Part shown: positions 6,849 through 15,831 of the stretch, piece after piece
How the letters are laid out: the number at the start of each line of letters is the position of its first letter
How positions within the stretch are numbered: position 1 is the stretch's first letter
The notes under the pieces: generated by a model
Seen by the model: the letters and a program-made list of their open reading frames with translations, nothing else
Database searches by the model: none
What the model was told of the DNA's origin: nothing
Position numbers and translations under genes: made by a program
Source: an uncultured Verrucomicrobiota bacterium
GTDB lineage: Bacteria; Verrucomicrobiota; Kiritimatiellia; CAIVKH01
Direction of reading: 5' to 3'
Assembly: GCA_937996795.1 (NCBI GenBank)
Contig: CALKUH010000037.1
Location: forward strand, 58,342-122,341
Length of the DNA: 64,000 nt

Positions 6849-9800
6849 TTATGGCACGCGGGAGGCCTCCCAGGTCTTCATCCGGCGTTCCGCATCGGTG
6901 AGCAGCGCCTGCGGAAGTCCTGCGTCCCGGGCGCGCTGCAGGGTCTCCAACGCCTTCGCGACGTGTCCCGTTTCCCCCTGACAGGTTGCGAGCCAGTACA
7001 ACGCGACACCGTCCGTCGCGGCGGCGCCTTCAAGAAGCGGCGCCGCTTGCGCAAAGGAGCCACGCTGCGCCCATGCGATACCGAGGGCCCGGCGCGCCAG
7101 CGTATCGTCCGGCAGAAGTTCGCGGGCCCGCTGCGCGACCTGGAGCGTATCATCGCTGAGATCCCCCGCCTCGACGGAAAGGACCGCCAGATCCCGCACA
7201 GGCAGCCCCCATCGGGGATACGCCTCCGCAAGAGCGCGATAAGCGGCCTTCGACTCCTCTGCCGGCGCCGCCTTCGCGGCCGCGAGTCGAAAAGCGGGTG
7301 ATGCGGACGCGGATGCCGCCGCTGCGGCGAGAATGGATCGCGCCTGATCAATGTCGACGCGACCGAGGTAGGCATCGAGCAGGGAAACGAAGCTGGTGTC
7401 GCCAGCCTGCACGGCCTCGAGGCGGCTTTCCTCCACCCGTCCACACAGGAGCGACGCTTCCGCGAGATCGCGCCGCACGCGCGGATCGTTTCCCGCCAGC
7501 ACGCTCGCCTCGCTCAGGATGCTGCGGGCCCAGGCATAGTCGCCCGCCTTCAGCGCGGCGCAGCCCAGCGCGTGCGCGGCCTCCGCATTTTGCGGAGCAG
7601 CTTCGCGCGCCTTGCGGCCGTAGGCCAGGGCACGCTCCGGCTGATCGACCGTGAGTCGCGTCAACGCGATCAGTGCAGGCGCGTAATCGGCCGCCTCTTT
7701 CAACGCCTCCTCGTTCAGACGAATCGCCTTCGCCGTCTCCTGGCGGCGTTCCTCGATGCGCGCGAGGCGGGCGAGCGCGGATGGATTCCCGGGCAGGATT
7801 TTCAGCGCCTGTTCCAGCCGCTCACGATCCGATTCACCGGCATCCTGCAGCGACACGTCGAGGACCGAAAGCAACGCGCGCGCATCGTCGCGTCCGGCGA
7901 AGTCGCGGTCGGACCCGAGCGCGCGAAGCAGCGCGTCCCGCGCGCCCGCCTCGAGTCCCAGCCGTTGCCGCGCGAGGCCAAGCCGGTACTGCACCTCGGG
8001 CGCGGACGCCAATTGCGGCGCGCATTCCTCCAGCAACGCAAGGGCCCAGCGGTAATCCTTGCGCTTCAACGCAACCAGGGCGAGCGTATCGGCCACAGCA
8101 GCATCCCCCGCTGCCAGCTCGCGCGCTCGTTGCGCGAGATCCAGCGCGCGGTCAAGGTCCTGCTCCCGTACGGCCAGCAGATAGGCGAGGTTGTTCAGCG
8201 CGCCGACAAAGGAAGGTGCGATCTCGATCGCCTTCTCGTACCCGCGTATCGCCTCGTCATCCCGGTTCCGGCTCTGGTTCAGCACCGCCATCATCATGTG
8301 CGGAACCGGGTCGCGGGGATTCGCCGCGGCCGAATCGCGGAATTGCGCCATCGCCTCGTCGATCCGCCCCTGCCGGACGTACAGCCGGCCGAGATCCATG
8401 CAGGCGGACGGATTCTGTGGCGTCGCCTGGATCGCCCGCTTCAACGACTCCTCCGCCTCGGCATCGTCGCCGACGGCGAGTTTCGCGGAGGCGAGCAGAT
8501 GGTGGAACCCCGCGATCTCCGGCCTCGCGGACACCCATCCGTCGATCCGCGCCATCGCCTCATTCGTTCGCCCCTCACGCATCAGGATCCCGACAAGCGA
8601 TGAGGCGGCCGGAACAAATTCCGGCGACTTCACGAGCGCCGCCTCCAGATTCGTGATCACCCCGGCGACATCTTTCGCGGCATCCAAGGTCATCGCGGCG
8701 AGATAGAGTGGCTGCGGCGAATCCGGTAGAAGCGCCCCGAGGTCGCGATAGACCGACAGGGCATCCGGCCAGCGGCCGGCGCTGCGATAGGCGGAGCCGA
8801 GCAGCAGCAATGCTTGCACGCGTTCGGTGGATCCGTCCCCGGACAGCGGCAGGAGCCGTGCAATCGCACCTTCCGCCTGGCCGCGACGAAGGTCGAGTTC
8901 CGCGAGGGCGAGCGACGCCTCCACATTTCCCGGCACAAGCTCCAATGCGCGCAGCAAGTCGCGCTCCGCCTCCTCGACCCGGCCCTTCCGCACTTTGATG
9001 CGGGCGCGTTCCACATGGGCGGCGGCGTACGTGGGGAACGCTTCAATGAGCGCGGCGACCTCCTTCTCCGCCGCGTCGAGCCGGCCCTGGAGCAGGTGCG
9101 AACGAGCCCGGAGCAACAGCGTCGGCGGATGTCTGGGGTGTTCGGCCAGCAGGGTTTCGATGCGTCGGGCGGCATCCTCGTACTTCCGCTCGGCCACATC
9201 CATCGACGCCAGCTCCAGCAGGGCGGGCACGAAGGTCGGCATCGCCGCAATCATCTCATCGAGGATGCGGCGCGCCTCGCCGGGTTTCCCGTCCATGCGA
9301 TGAAACGCGGCGAGCCGGACGCCCGCAAGCGAGGAGGTCGGCGCGATCTGGTACGCCCGTTCGAGGGCGGCGCGGCCCGCCTCCATCTCGCCCCGGCGCA
9401 GGGCCCACTCCGCCTTCGCGAGCAGCGCATCGGGCGACATCGGGTCGAGCCGCAGGGCCTCCGTGATTGCGGCGCCCGCAGCCTTGAGATCGCCCTTGCG
9501 CAACTGGAGCGAACCGACGGCGAGTTGATAGCGCGCGGACTCCGCATGCAGGCCCCGTCGCGACGCGAGGCCGGCGAGACTTTCCTCGACGCCCGCCGGG
9601 TCCGTCGCCGCGGCCGACCACACCATCAGCGCATCGAGGTCCTCCGGGTTCCCGGCCAGCACCTCTGCGGTGAGCCGGCGCGCCTCCCCGGGATCGCCCC
9701 CGCCGAGGTACAACTCCGCAAGGCACGTCTTCACGCCGGGAAGCGCAGGGTCGAGCTCCAGCGCGCGCCGCAGCGCCGGATAGGCGCGGGCATAATCCCC

Positions 9801-10016
9801 GTTACGCATGTGGGCCACGCCGAGCGAGCCCAGCGCCGCCGCATTCGTCGGGTTGATCTTCAGCGCGCCGATGTATTCGATCACCGCCTCCGCATAGCGC
9901 TCCCGCTCGATGAATGCGTCGGCGCGTTCGAGATGCCGCTTCAGCGCCGCCGAATCCGAGCAACCCGTGCTGAGGCCTGCGACAAGCATGAGCCATTTTG
10001 CGATGCGCATATTCAT
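6849..10016 (-). CDS. prsT: PEP-CTERM-system TPR-repeat lipoprotein (PrsT-like)
   Basis: A 1055 aa lipoprotein built almost entirely of tetratricopeptide repeats (for example YAEAVIEYIGALKINPTNAAALGSLGVAHMRNGDYARAY and many similar 34-residue units). The start at 10016 follows GGGAGG and gives a signal peptide ending in the lipobox LSTGC, so it is expected to be membrane-anchored. Long TPR proteins of this type occur in exosortase/exopolysaccharide loci as PrsT, next to PrsK, PrsR and the exosortase, exactly as here. TPR proteins act as assembly platforms; the likely role is to organise polysaccharide export or surface-protein sorting at the membrane. It is the last gene of the 29-kb locus, 25 bp after the exosortase. 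Confidence 0.87.
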   Translation of the reverse strand: MNMRIAKWLMLVAGLSTGCSDSAALKRHLERADAFIERERYAEAVIEYIGALKINPTNAAALGSLGVAHMRNGDYARAYPALRRALELDPALPGVKTCLAELYLGGGDPGEARRLTAEVLAGNPEDLDALMVWSAAATDPAGVEESLAGLASRRGLHAESARYQLAVGSLQLRKGDLKAAGAAITEALRLDPMSPDALLAKAEWALRRGEMEAGRAALERAYQIAPTSSLAGVRLAAFHRMDGKPGEARRILDEMIAAMPTFVPALLELASMDVAERKYEDAARRIETLLAEHPRHPPTLLLRARSHLLQGRLDAAEKEVAALIEAFPTYAAAHVERARIKVRKGRVEEAERDLLRALELVPGNVEASLALAELDLRRGQAEGAIARLLPLSGDGSTERVQALLLLGSAYRSAGRWPDALSVYRDLGALLPDSPQPLYLAAMTLDAAKDVAGVITNLEAALVKSPEFVPAASSLVGILMREGRTNEAMARIDGWVSARPEIAGFHHLLASAKLAVGDDAEAEESLKRAIQATPQNPSACMDLGRLYVRQGRIDEAMAQFRDSAAANPRDPVPHMMMAVLNQSRNRDDEAIRGYEKAIEIAPSFVGALNNLAYLLAVREQDLDRALDLAQRARELAAGDAAVADTLALVALKRKDYRWALALLEECAPQLASAPEVQYRLGLARQRLGLEAGARDALLRALGSDRDFAGRDDARALLSVLDVSLQDAGESDRERLEQALKILPGNPSALARLARIEERRQETAKAIRLNEEALKEAADYAPALIALTRLTVDQPERALAYGRKAREAAPQNAEAAHALGCAALKAGDYAWARSILSEASVLAGNDPRVRRDLAEASLLCGRVEESRLEAVQAGDTSFVSLLDAYLGRVDIDQARSILAAAAASASASPAFRLAAAKAAPAEESKAAYRALAEAYPRWGLPVRDLAVLSVEAGDLSDDTLQVAQRARELLPDDTLARRALGIAWAQRGSFAQAAPLLEGAAATDGVALYWLATCQGETGHVAKALETLQRARDAGLPQALLTDAERRMKTWEASRVP

Positions 10017-10041
10017 GACCGCCTCCCATTCCTGGTTGGAT

Positions 10042-10923
10042 TCAAGCGCGAAGTTCCGGTCGTTCCCGCCAGCGCAGCGACGCCAGCACACCGAACAGCA
10101 GCACGAGCGAAAGGGCAAAAAAGAGTGGCCCGCCATGCACGTGGAGGGGGCCCCGGATGATATCGGGATCCACATGCACCGTAAGCCACGCGATAACGAG
10201 AATCCGGAGGCTGTTGCGCAGGATGCCGATCGGGATCACGACGGCGGTGAACAGGAGGCGGGCGCCGCGCCCGCGCAGGAACTGTTGCCCGACGACGATC
10301 GAGGTCACCAGCAGGACCAGCGTTGAACGGATCCCGCTGCACGCCTCGGCCACTTCAAGTTCAAGGCCCGGCAGCGAAAGGAACGGCCCGTCCTTCAGGA
10401 TGGGCGTGCCCGTCGCGCGGATCAAGGCATACGCCGTCCAGCCGGAGGCCCACTGCAGGAGCGCGGAAAACGCCTGCTCCAGCGCAGGGGTGAGCGGAAG
10501 CATCAGGAAGAGAAACAACACGGGGAAGGCGCGGAGTCGCAAGCCCTGCGCTCCCCAGCGGATGAAGAGCCCGACGGCGAACAGCGCAATGGCCATGAAG
10601 AGGCGCGAGCGATCCAACGACCCGTCGAAATCCGTCCGCGCGGCGCCGGCAAATGCGAGCAGGAAAAAGAGTGCCGCCCCCACCGCGAGCACGGCGCGGG
10701 CGCGCGGCGTCGTATAGATGGGGGCTCGCGACGTCTTCTGTTCATGCAGCAGGTACAGCGAGACGAACGGGATCAGCAGGACATAGGAATGAAGCGATGA
10801 GCCCAACCCGAACCGCGCCCACGCCACGAGGTCCCCGCCGAACAGGACGGTGAGGCCGGCGACGTAGGCCCACCAGACCCAGCGGCAGGGCGCGCTGGAA
10901 ATCGGCGTGGCGGGCTCAATCAT
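10042..10923 (-). CDS. Exosortase (VPDSG/PDGG-type substrate sorting)
   Basis: Exosortases are polytopic membrane cysteine proteases/transpeptidases that cut C-terminal sorting signals of PEP-CTERM-like proteins. The 293 aa product has about eight hydrophobic helices and the family triad: Cys195 in EACSGIRS, Arg236 in ILRNSLRI and His263 in LHVHGGPLFF. HSYVLLIPFVSLYLL near residue 45 is also characteristic. The only sorting signals I found in the window are PDGG and ADGG, at 3223-4626, so an XrtC-like (VPDSG-type) assignment is plausible, but subtype needs a profile search. Its ATG overlaps the prsR stop by 4 nt (ATGA), and prsT follows. Confidence 0.92.
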   Translation of the reverse strand: MIEPATPISSAPCRWVWWAYVAGLTVLFGGDLVAWARFGLGSSLHSYVLLIPFVSLYLLHEQKTSRAPIYTTPRARAVLAVGAALFFLLAFAGAARTDFDGSLDRSRLFMAIALFAVGLFIRWGAQGLRLRAFPVLFLFLMLPLTPALEQAFSALLQWASGWTAYALIRATGTPILKDGPFLSLPGLELEVAEACSGIRSTLVLLVTSIVVGQQFLRGRGARLLFTAVVIPIGILRNSLRILVIAWLTVHVDPDIIRGPLHVHGGPLFFALSLVLLFGVLASLRWRERPELRA

Positions 10924-12281
10924 ACGACATCCGCCTCCCGCTCAATGCCCAGCTTCTCCATGAGCTCGTAGAGCGTCGGCCGGCTGATGCCGATCGACTC
11001 GGCGGCGCGGCTGATGTTGCCCTTGTGCTTCGTCAGCGCGCGCCGGACCAGATCCCGTTCCACCTGCTCCCGCGCTTCCTTCAACGTGACGGCGGCGGAA
11101 ACGCCCGATTTAAGGTCCAACTCCAGATCCACCGGACGGATGTACCGGCCCTCCGCCATCACGACCGCCCGGCGCACGCGGTTTTCCAGCTCCCGCACAT
11201 TGCCGGGCCACTCGTGGTCCGCGATGGCCTTCACTGCCTTGGCCGAAAAGGTCAGGTCGCGCCCCGCCTCCGCCGCATACCGCTGCAGGAATGCGCGTGC
11301 CAGCAGCACCGCATCCCCCGGCCGCTCGCGCAGCGGAGGCAAGCGCAGCGTCACAACGGCGATCCGGAAGTACAAATCCTCCCGGAACGTCCCGGCGGTC
11401 ATCGCCTTCTGCAGGTCCGCGTTCGTCGCCGCAATCACGCGCACATCCGCGCGCAACATCTGGCGGCCACCGATCCGCTCGAAGGTCTGGTCTTGCAGGA
11501 AGCGCAGCAGCTTGACCTGCAGCGACGGCGAGAGCTCGCCGACCTCGTCGAGCAGCAGCGTGCCGCCCGCAGCCATCTCGATCCGGCCGGCCCGCGTCGC
11601 GTGCGCGCCGGTGAACGATCCCTTCTCGTGGCCGAACAGTTCTCCTTCCAGCAGCGTCTCCGGGATTGCATGGCAGTTGATCGCAACGAAAGGGCCGCCC
11701 TTCCGCGCGCTGCGGCGGTGGATCGCGAGCGCCACCATCTCCTTGCCCGTCCCACTCTCGCCGAGCAGCAGCACCGGCGCATCGACCGTCGCCACCTTCC
11801 GGATGGATGCGAAGACGGACTGGATCTGCGGACTGTCGCCCAACATGCCCTCGAAACCGCCGACGGCGAGCCGCGCCTGCGCCTCGCGATATCCGCGTTC
11901 CAGCGTCGCCACATAAAATGCGCGTTTCAGCACGTTCGTGAGTTCCTCGATCTCCACCGGCTTGTGCAGAAAGTCGTAGGCCCCCTGCCCGATCGCCTGC
12001 AACGCGTTTTCCTTTTCGCTCTGGCCGGTAATCACGATGACCTTCACATGCGGCGCCTGCGCGAGCAGTTCGGAGAGCGCCAGGAGCCCCTCCGAGGCAT
12101 CCGCCGGATGCGGCGGTAATCCGAGGTCGAGCAACACGACATCGGGCTTGCGCGAAAGGACAACGGCAACCGCCTGTTCCCGCGTCTCCGCGAGTTCGAC
12201 CTCATAGTCATTCGCCAGCGCCCACTTCATCTGCGTGCGAATGGATTCGTCGTCATCCACGATCAACAGGAGTGGTTTCAT
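10920..12281 (-). CDS. prsR: Sigma-54-dependent response regulator (PrsR-like)
   Basis: A 453 aa NtrC/AtoC-type activator. It has a receiver domain with phospho-acceptor Asp52 (VVLLDLGLP), an AAA+ domain with Walker A GESGTGKE at 174-181, the sigma-54 contact loop GSFTGA at 221-226 (Ala to Ser relative to GAFTGA) and Walker B TLLLDE at 241-246, and a Fis-type helix-turn-helix at the C terminus (NISRAAESIGISRPTLYELM). Paired with the kinase gene through a 4-nt overlap. In exosortase systems this regulator is PrsR and works with RpoN on promoters of sorted-protein genes; the two sigma-54-like promoters with a shared palindrome at 3044-3186 and 6596-6674 are the obvious targets. Confidence 0.92.
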   Translation of the reverse strand: MKPLLLIVDDDESIRTQMKWALANDYEVELAETREQAVAVVLSRKPDVVLLDLGLPPHPADASEGLLALSELLAQAPHVKVIVITGQSEKENALQAIGQGAYDFLHKPVEIEELTNVLKRAFYVATLERGYREAQARLAVGGFEGMLGDSPQIQSVFASIRKVATVDAPVLLLGESGTGKEMVALAIHRRSARKGGPFVAINCHAIPETLLEGELFGHEKGSFTGAHATRAGRIEMAAGGTLLLDEVGELSPSLQVKLLRFLQDQTFERIGGRQMLRADVRVIAATNADLQKAMTAGTFREDLYFRIAVVTLRLPPLRERPGDAVLLARAFLQRYAAEAGRDLTFSAKAVKAIADHEWPGNVRELENRVRRAVVMAEGRYIRPVDLELDLKSGVSAAVTLKEAREQVERDLVRRALTKHKGNISRAAESIGISRPTLYELMEKLGIEREADVV

Positions 12282-14392
12282 GTTGTGGCTCCCCTCACCG
12301 GAATCCGCACGCGGAAGACCGTCCCGCGCCCGGGTTCGCTTTCAACCTCCATGCGTCCGCCATGCGCCTCCACGATGGTTCGCGATTGGAACAACCCGAC
12401 GCCCATGCCGTTTTTTTTCGTGGTCTGGAAAGGGCGGAAGAGGCGGGTCGCCAGGAATTCCCGCGTCATCCCGCATCCATGGTCGCGCACACTGAGCACG
12501 CCTTCGTCCCGCTCCGTCGTTGCGCGGAGTTCGACCGGCGCGCCGGGCGGCGAGGCATCGCGCGCGTTCAGCACCAGGTTCAGCAGGACGCACTGCATTT
12601 GCTGCGGATCCATCCGCCATCGCAGCGACTCGCCCGGCGTCCACGCCACACGCGCCGCGGTTTCCGCGTCCAACTGCCTCAACGCATCCGCCACCCAGGC
12701 CGCGACCTCGACCTCCGCCGGCTGGATCTCGAACCCGCGCCGCAGCGCGCCGAGTCGCGCCACCACATCATTCATCTTCCGGACCCCGGCGCTCATGGTC
12801 CGCTCCGCGTCCTTCCGGAACGCGGGTTCATCCATGTGCTGCTTCAGGTTCGAGAGGGTCAGCGAAAGGCTCGAGGTCGTGTTTTTCAAATCATGGATCA
12901 GAAACGCGGACATCATCTGGAACGCCTCCATCTGCTTGGCCGCCAGCAGCCGGTTGGCCAGCCGGAGGGCCAGCAGGCGCGCCGCGCTGTGATCCGCCAG
13001 CAGCTGGAACAAATCGAGTTCCTCGGCGGTGAACGGCAGGCCGCGCACGCGGTCCCCCATCGTCATCAAACCCAGCACATGCGATTCCGCCTGCACGACG
13101 GCGCAGAACCGGTGCCCGCCCGTGTGGAACTGGCCGGGATTCCATTGCCGCACGCGCTCCGCCCACGGCTCACGGGTATGGTCGAGATCCACCGGATGTT
13201 GGAGGGATCGCCAGCAGGCGATCACCTCCTCCGGCACCGGCTCCGCCGTAACGTCTGCAGGCTGCGCCAGTCCGGTGGAACTGGCCAGGCGCAGGCCTCC
13301 GCGATCATCGAGCAGCCAGAAGGAAACGGTGAGCGTCTCGAAGGTTTCGGACGCGAGGTCCGCCACCGCGCGGGCGAGGTCATCTTCATTCAGGGCCCGC
13401 ATCGTGCGCGCGGTGAACGCGCGCCACACCTCGCGGTAGTCGAAGGCGGGGCGCCGCAGGTGGCGGGTCAGCGCGCGGCGGAGCGCAACCCGGAATCGAT
13501 CCGACAGGAGCAGCAACAGCAGGAAGGCCAGCCCCGCCACGACCGCCGTCCCGCCCAGCAGCACACCGGTCCCGCCGGATTCGCGCGCCAGCAAACGGGC
13601 GAACACGCCCAATCCCGCCAGGTACACGGCCGCCAGCAACAGCGTCAGCGAACCGAACACGACCTGGTTCGAAACGTAGAGATCCACATGCAGGCCCGGC
13701 GCACGCCGCAGCGACAGGCCGATCAACGCGCAGCCCAGGACCAGGGCCAGCGCGGGGATCACTTCGATCAGCGGATCGAGCGCCTGCGTGAACAGCGCCT
13801 GCCCGTGTCCATAGAGGCGCGCCCCGAGCATCACCAGCAGCCCGGCCACCAGCAATTTGATGCGCCAGCGTTGGGTGCCGCGGGACGCGCGCAACGTGCG
13901 CTCCAGGTTCATCAGCACCAGCACCGTGAACAGGACCAGCGCGACCAGCAGCGCCCGCCCGGCGGGCCCCAACGCCACCGGCCAATACACGCGGCCCTCC
14001 TCCGGCAGCGCGGACCCGACGAGCCCCCCCCAGCCCGCGAGCGCCAGCACCAGCGGTCCGACAGCCGCCAGCACCAGCGGGACGCGCCACGACCGGATGA
14101 ACTCGCGGAAGTTGCTGCGCGCATACACGAGGCTGAAGACCAGCCACGGACCCGGCGCGAGCGCCGCGAACAACAGGCGGATGCGCTGCCACTGCGCGAC
14201 CTGCTCCGGCAGCAGCACGACCGTGCCCGCCGTCACGGCGACCTGCTCCGCCGCCAGCACGAGCAGCCCAGCCACCATCAGGTTCGTGGGGAGGGTGCGT
14301 TCCTCCCGCAGGCAAAGCACCAGCGCAAGCAGCGCCGGCACCGCCGCCGCCAGACTGCCGAGCATAATAACCGGATCCATGAGGAGGGTCAT
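12278..14392 (-). CDS. prsK: Membrane sensor histidine kinase (PrsK-like)
   Basis: The 704 aa kinase has an N-terminal region of about nine membrane helices (to residue ~297), a GAF domain (about 320-475) and a kinase core with His500 in LIHDLKNTTSSL, the N box LNLVLNARDA (Asn609), G1 RDHGCGM and G2 GMGVGLFQS. This layout is that of PrsK of PEP-CTERM/exopolysaccharide systems. The longer open frame extends upstream, but the ATG at 14392 overlaps the stop of the flippase gene (ATGA), so I take it as the start. It should phosphorylate the neighbouring PrsR. The signal it senses is unknown; the many helices suggest a membrane or envelope cue. Confidence 0.9.
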   Translation of the reverse strand: MTLLMDPVIMLGSLAAAVPALLALVLCLREERTLPTNLMVAGLLVLAAEQVAVTAGTVVLLPEQVAQWQRIRLLFAALAPGPWLVFSLVYARSNFREFIRSWRVPLVLAAVGPLVLALAGWGGLVGSALPEEGRVYWPVALGPAGRALLVALVLFTVLVLMNLERTLRASRGTQRWRIKLLVAGLLVMLGARLYGHGQALFTQALDPLIEVIPALALVLGCALIGLSLRRAPGLHVDLYVSNQVVFGSLTLLLAAVYLAGLGVFARLLARESGGTGVLLGGTAVVAGLAFLLLLLLSDRFRVALRRALTRHLRRPAFDYREVWRAFTARTMRALNEDDLARAVADLASETFETLTVSFWLLDDRGGLRLASSTGLAQPADVTAEPVPEEVIACWRSLQHPVDLDHTREPWAERVRQWNPGQFHTGGHRFCAVVQAESHVLGLMTMGDRVRGLPFTAEELDLFQLLADHSAARLLALRLANRLLAAKQMEAFQMMSAFLIHDLKNTTSSLSLTLSNLKQHMDEPAFRKDAERTMSAGVRKMNDVVARLGALRRGFEIQPAEVEVAAWVADALRQLDAETAARVAWTPGESLRWRMDPQQMQCVLLNLVLNARDASPPGAPVELRATTERDEGVLSVRDHGCGMTREFLATRLFRPFQTTKKNGMGVGLFQSRTIVEAHGGRMEVESEPGRGTVFRVRIPVRGATT

Positions 14393-15831
14393 CCCACGGC
14401 ACAGTTCCCCGCCGCTGCGGGCGCAACGCGGGCCCTTGCGAGCGCGCGTGCCATATCGGGCATCCACCACCAGGCCAGCGCAGCCATCGCGGCCAGGAAT
14501 ACCGCCACGACGCCGAGCAGGACCGGCCACGACCACTGTGCGGCGCCCGCGAGGACCAGGGCTTCGGCCGCGCCGATCGCAACCGCGAGATACGCCACCG
14601 GCGCCCAATGGCGGCGCCACGCGATACCCTGCCGGAGTTGCAGGCGCCCCAGCGATACCGCGCCCGCGAACACCTCGGCCACCAGTGCCGAGGCCGCCAC
14701 CGCGCCGAGGCCGCCTCCCAGCGCGAGCGCGAGCGCCGCCAACGGCAGGGCGCTGATACGGGCCGCATTCGACACCAGTTGATTTGCCGTGTCGGCCCGC
14801 GCCATCGCGGCCACCGCGGGCGTGATGCGAAGGAAGCGGAAAGCCGACGCCGCGCCGAGCCAGGCCATCACCGGACCCGCCCCGTCATAGTGCGGGCCGT
14901 ACAGCAGACGGACCACCTGTTCACCGGCGATCACCAGCGGCAGCACGACAACGACCGCGGCGAGCGCGGTGAAGGCCAGCGCCGAGCCATAGCGGGACTC
15001 GAACTGCGCCGGATCATGCTTGGCGCGAGCCAGCAGCGGGAGCAGCAGCGCATTGACCACCTGCGCCGAGATAAACCACGGCACGCCCGCGAGCGAGAAG
15101 CAGATCGTGTAGACCGCGAGATCGCCCAGCGTGAGCCATCGCCCGACCAGCAGCTGGTCGCCCTGCTTGGCGATGAACATCAGCAGGCCGTTGGCGATCA
15201 ACGGGGCGCTGAAGACCAGCATGCCGCGCAGGAGCGCCGGATTCCACGCCCAGCGATAGCGGCGGCACGCCACCGCGTGGGTCATCGCACAGGTGAGCGC
15301 AGCCTTGAGAAGCAACAGCGCCAACACCGTGCGGAAATCGGGCCATGCGCGCGCCAACGGCCAGGCCAGCGCCGTCACCGCCACTTGCGGGAGGAGTTCG
15401 GTCCACAGCTGGGGACCGAAACGCAGGTCGCGCTGGGCGCGATCCTTGTCGAGATGTTCGATCCCTTTCAGCAGCGGCACCAGGGCGAGCACGGCAAAGG
15501 CCCAGCCGGCATGCGGGACATTGAAAAACACCGCCATGGGCGCGCTCAGCGCCAACACGAGCAGCGCGCTAGCGAGCCCGGCAAGAAATTGAAAGGCCTG
15601 CGCGTTGCCCTGGAAGCACTCCGCATCTCCCGCATCGTCCTGGACAACTTGTTTGCCGAACGCCATGCGGCCCGCCAGCTCCAGCATGGCAATGGTCATC
15701 GCAAAGGCGGCGGCGAGTCCGAAGTCGTCTTTGGTGAGCAGGCGGGCGAGCAATAGATTCCGGACAAGCGACAGGAAGAATCCAAGCGCCTGCGCTCCGC
15801 CCAGCACGACGGCCTGACCGGCCACGCTCAT
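14389..15831 (-). CDS. Polysaccharide (Wzx-type) flippase
   Basis: A 480 aa integral membrane protein of the MOP/polysaccharide biosynthesis family. The N terminus (MSVAGQAVVLGGAQALGFFLSLVRNLLLARLLTKDDFGLAAAF) is typical of Wzx flippases, and roughly 12-14 hydrophobic segments follow. It should move the lipid-linked repeat unit across the inner membrane for polymerisation. I start at the ATG at 15831 because it overlaps the stop of the ATP-grasp gene (ATGA); the open frame continues upstream but with unlikely composition. It ends overlapping prsK by 4 nt. Confidence 0.87.
   Translation of the reverse strand: MSVAGQAVVLGGAQALGFFLSLVRNLLLARLLTKDDFGLAAAFAMTIAMLELAGRMAFGKQVVQDDAGDAECFQGNAQAFQFLAGLASALLVLALSAPMAVFFNVPHAGWAFAVLALVPLLKGIEHLDKDRAQRDLRFGPQLWTELLPQVAVTALAWPLARAWPDFRTVLALLLLKAALTCAMTHAVACRRYRWAWNPALLRGMLVFSAPLIANGLLMFIAKQGDQLLVGRWLTLGDLAVYTICFSLAGVPWFISAQVVNALLLPLLARAKHDPAQFESRYGSALAFTALAAVVVVLPLVIAGEQVVRLLYGPHYDGAGPVMAWLGAASAFRFLRITPAVAAMARADTANQLVSNAARISALPLAALALALGGGLGAVAASALVAEVFAGAVSLGRLQLRQGIAWRRHWAPVAYLAVAIGAAEALVLAGAAQWSWPVLLGVVAVFLAAMAALAWWWMPDMARALARARVAPAAAGNCAVG

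Noticed and set aside
12272..14782. 836-codon open frame on the + strand
   Set aside because: It lies antisense to prsK and is rich in His, Gln and Arg; prsK in the opposite strand has clear kinase motifs. It is a GC-driven shadow.
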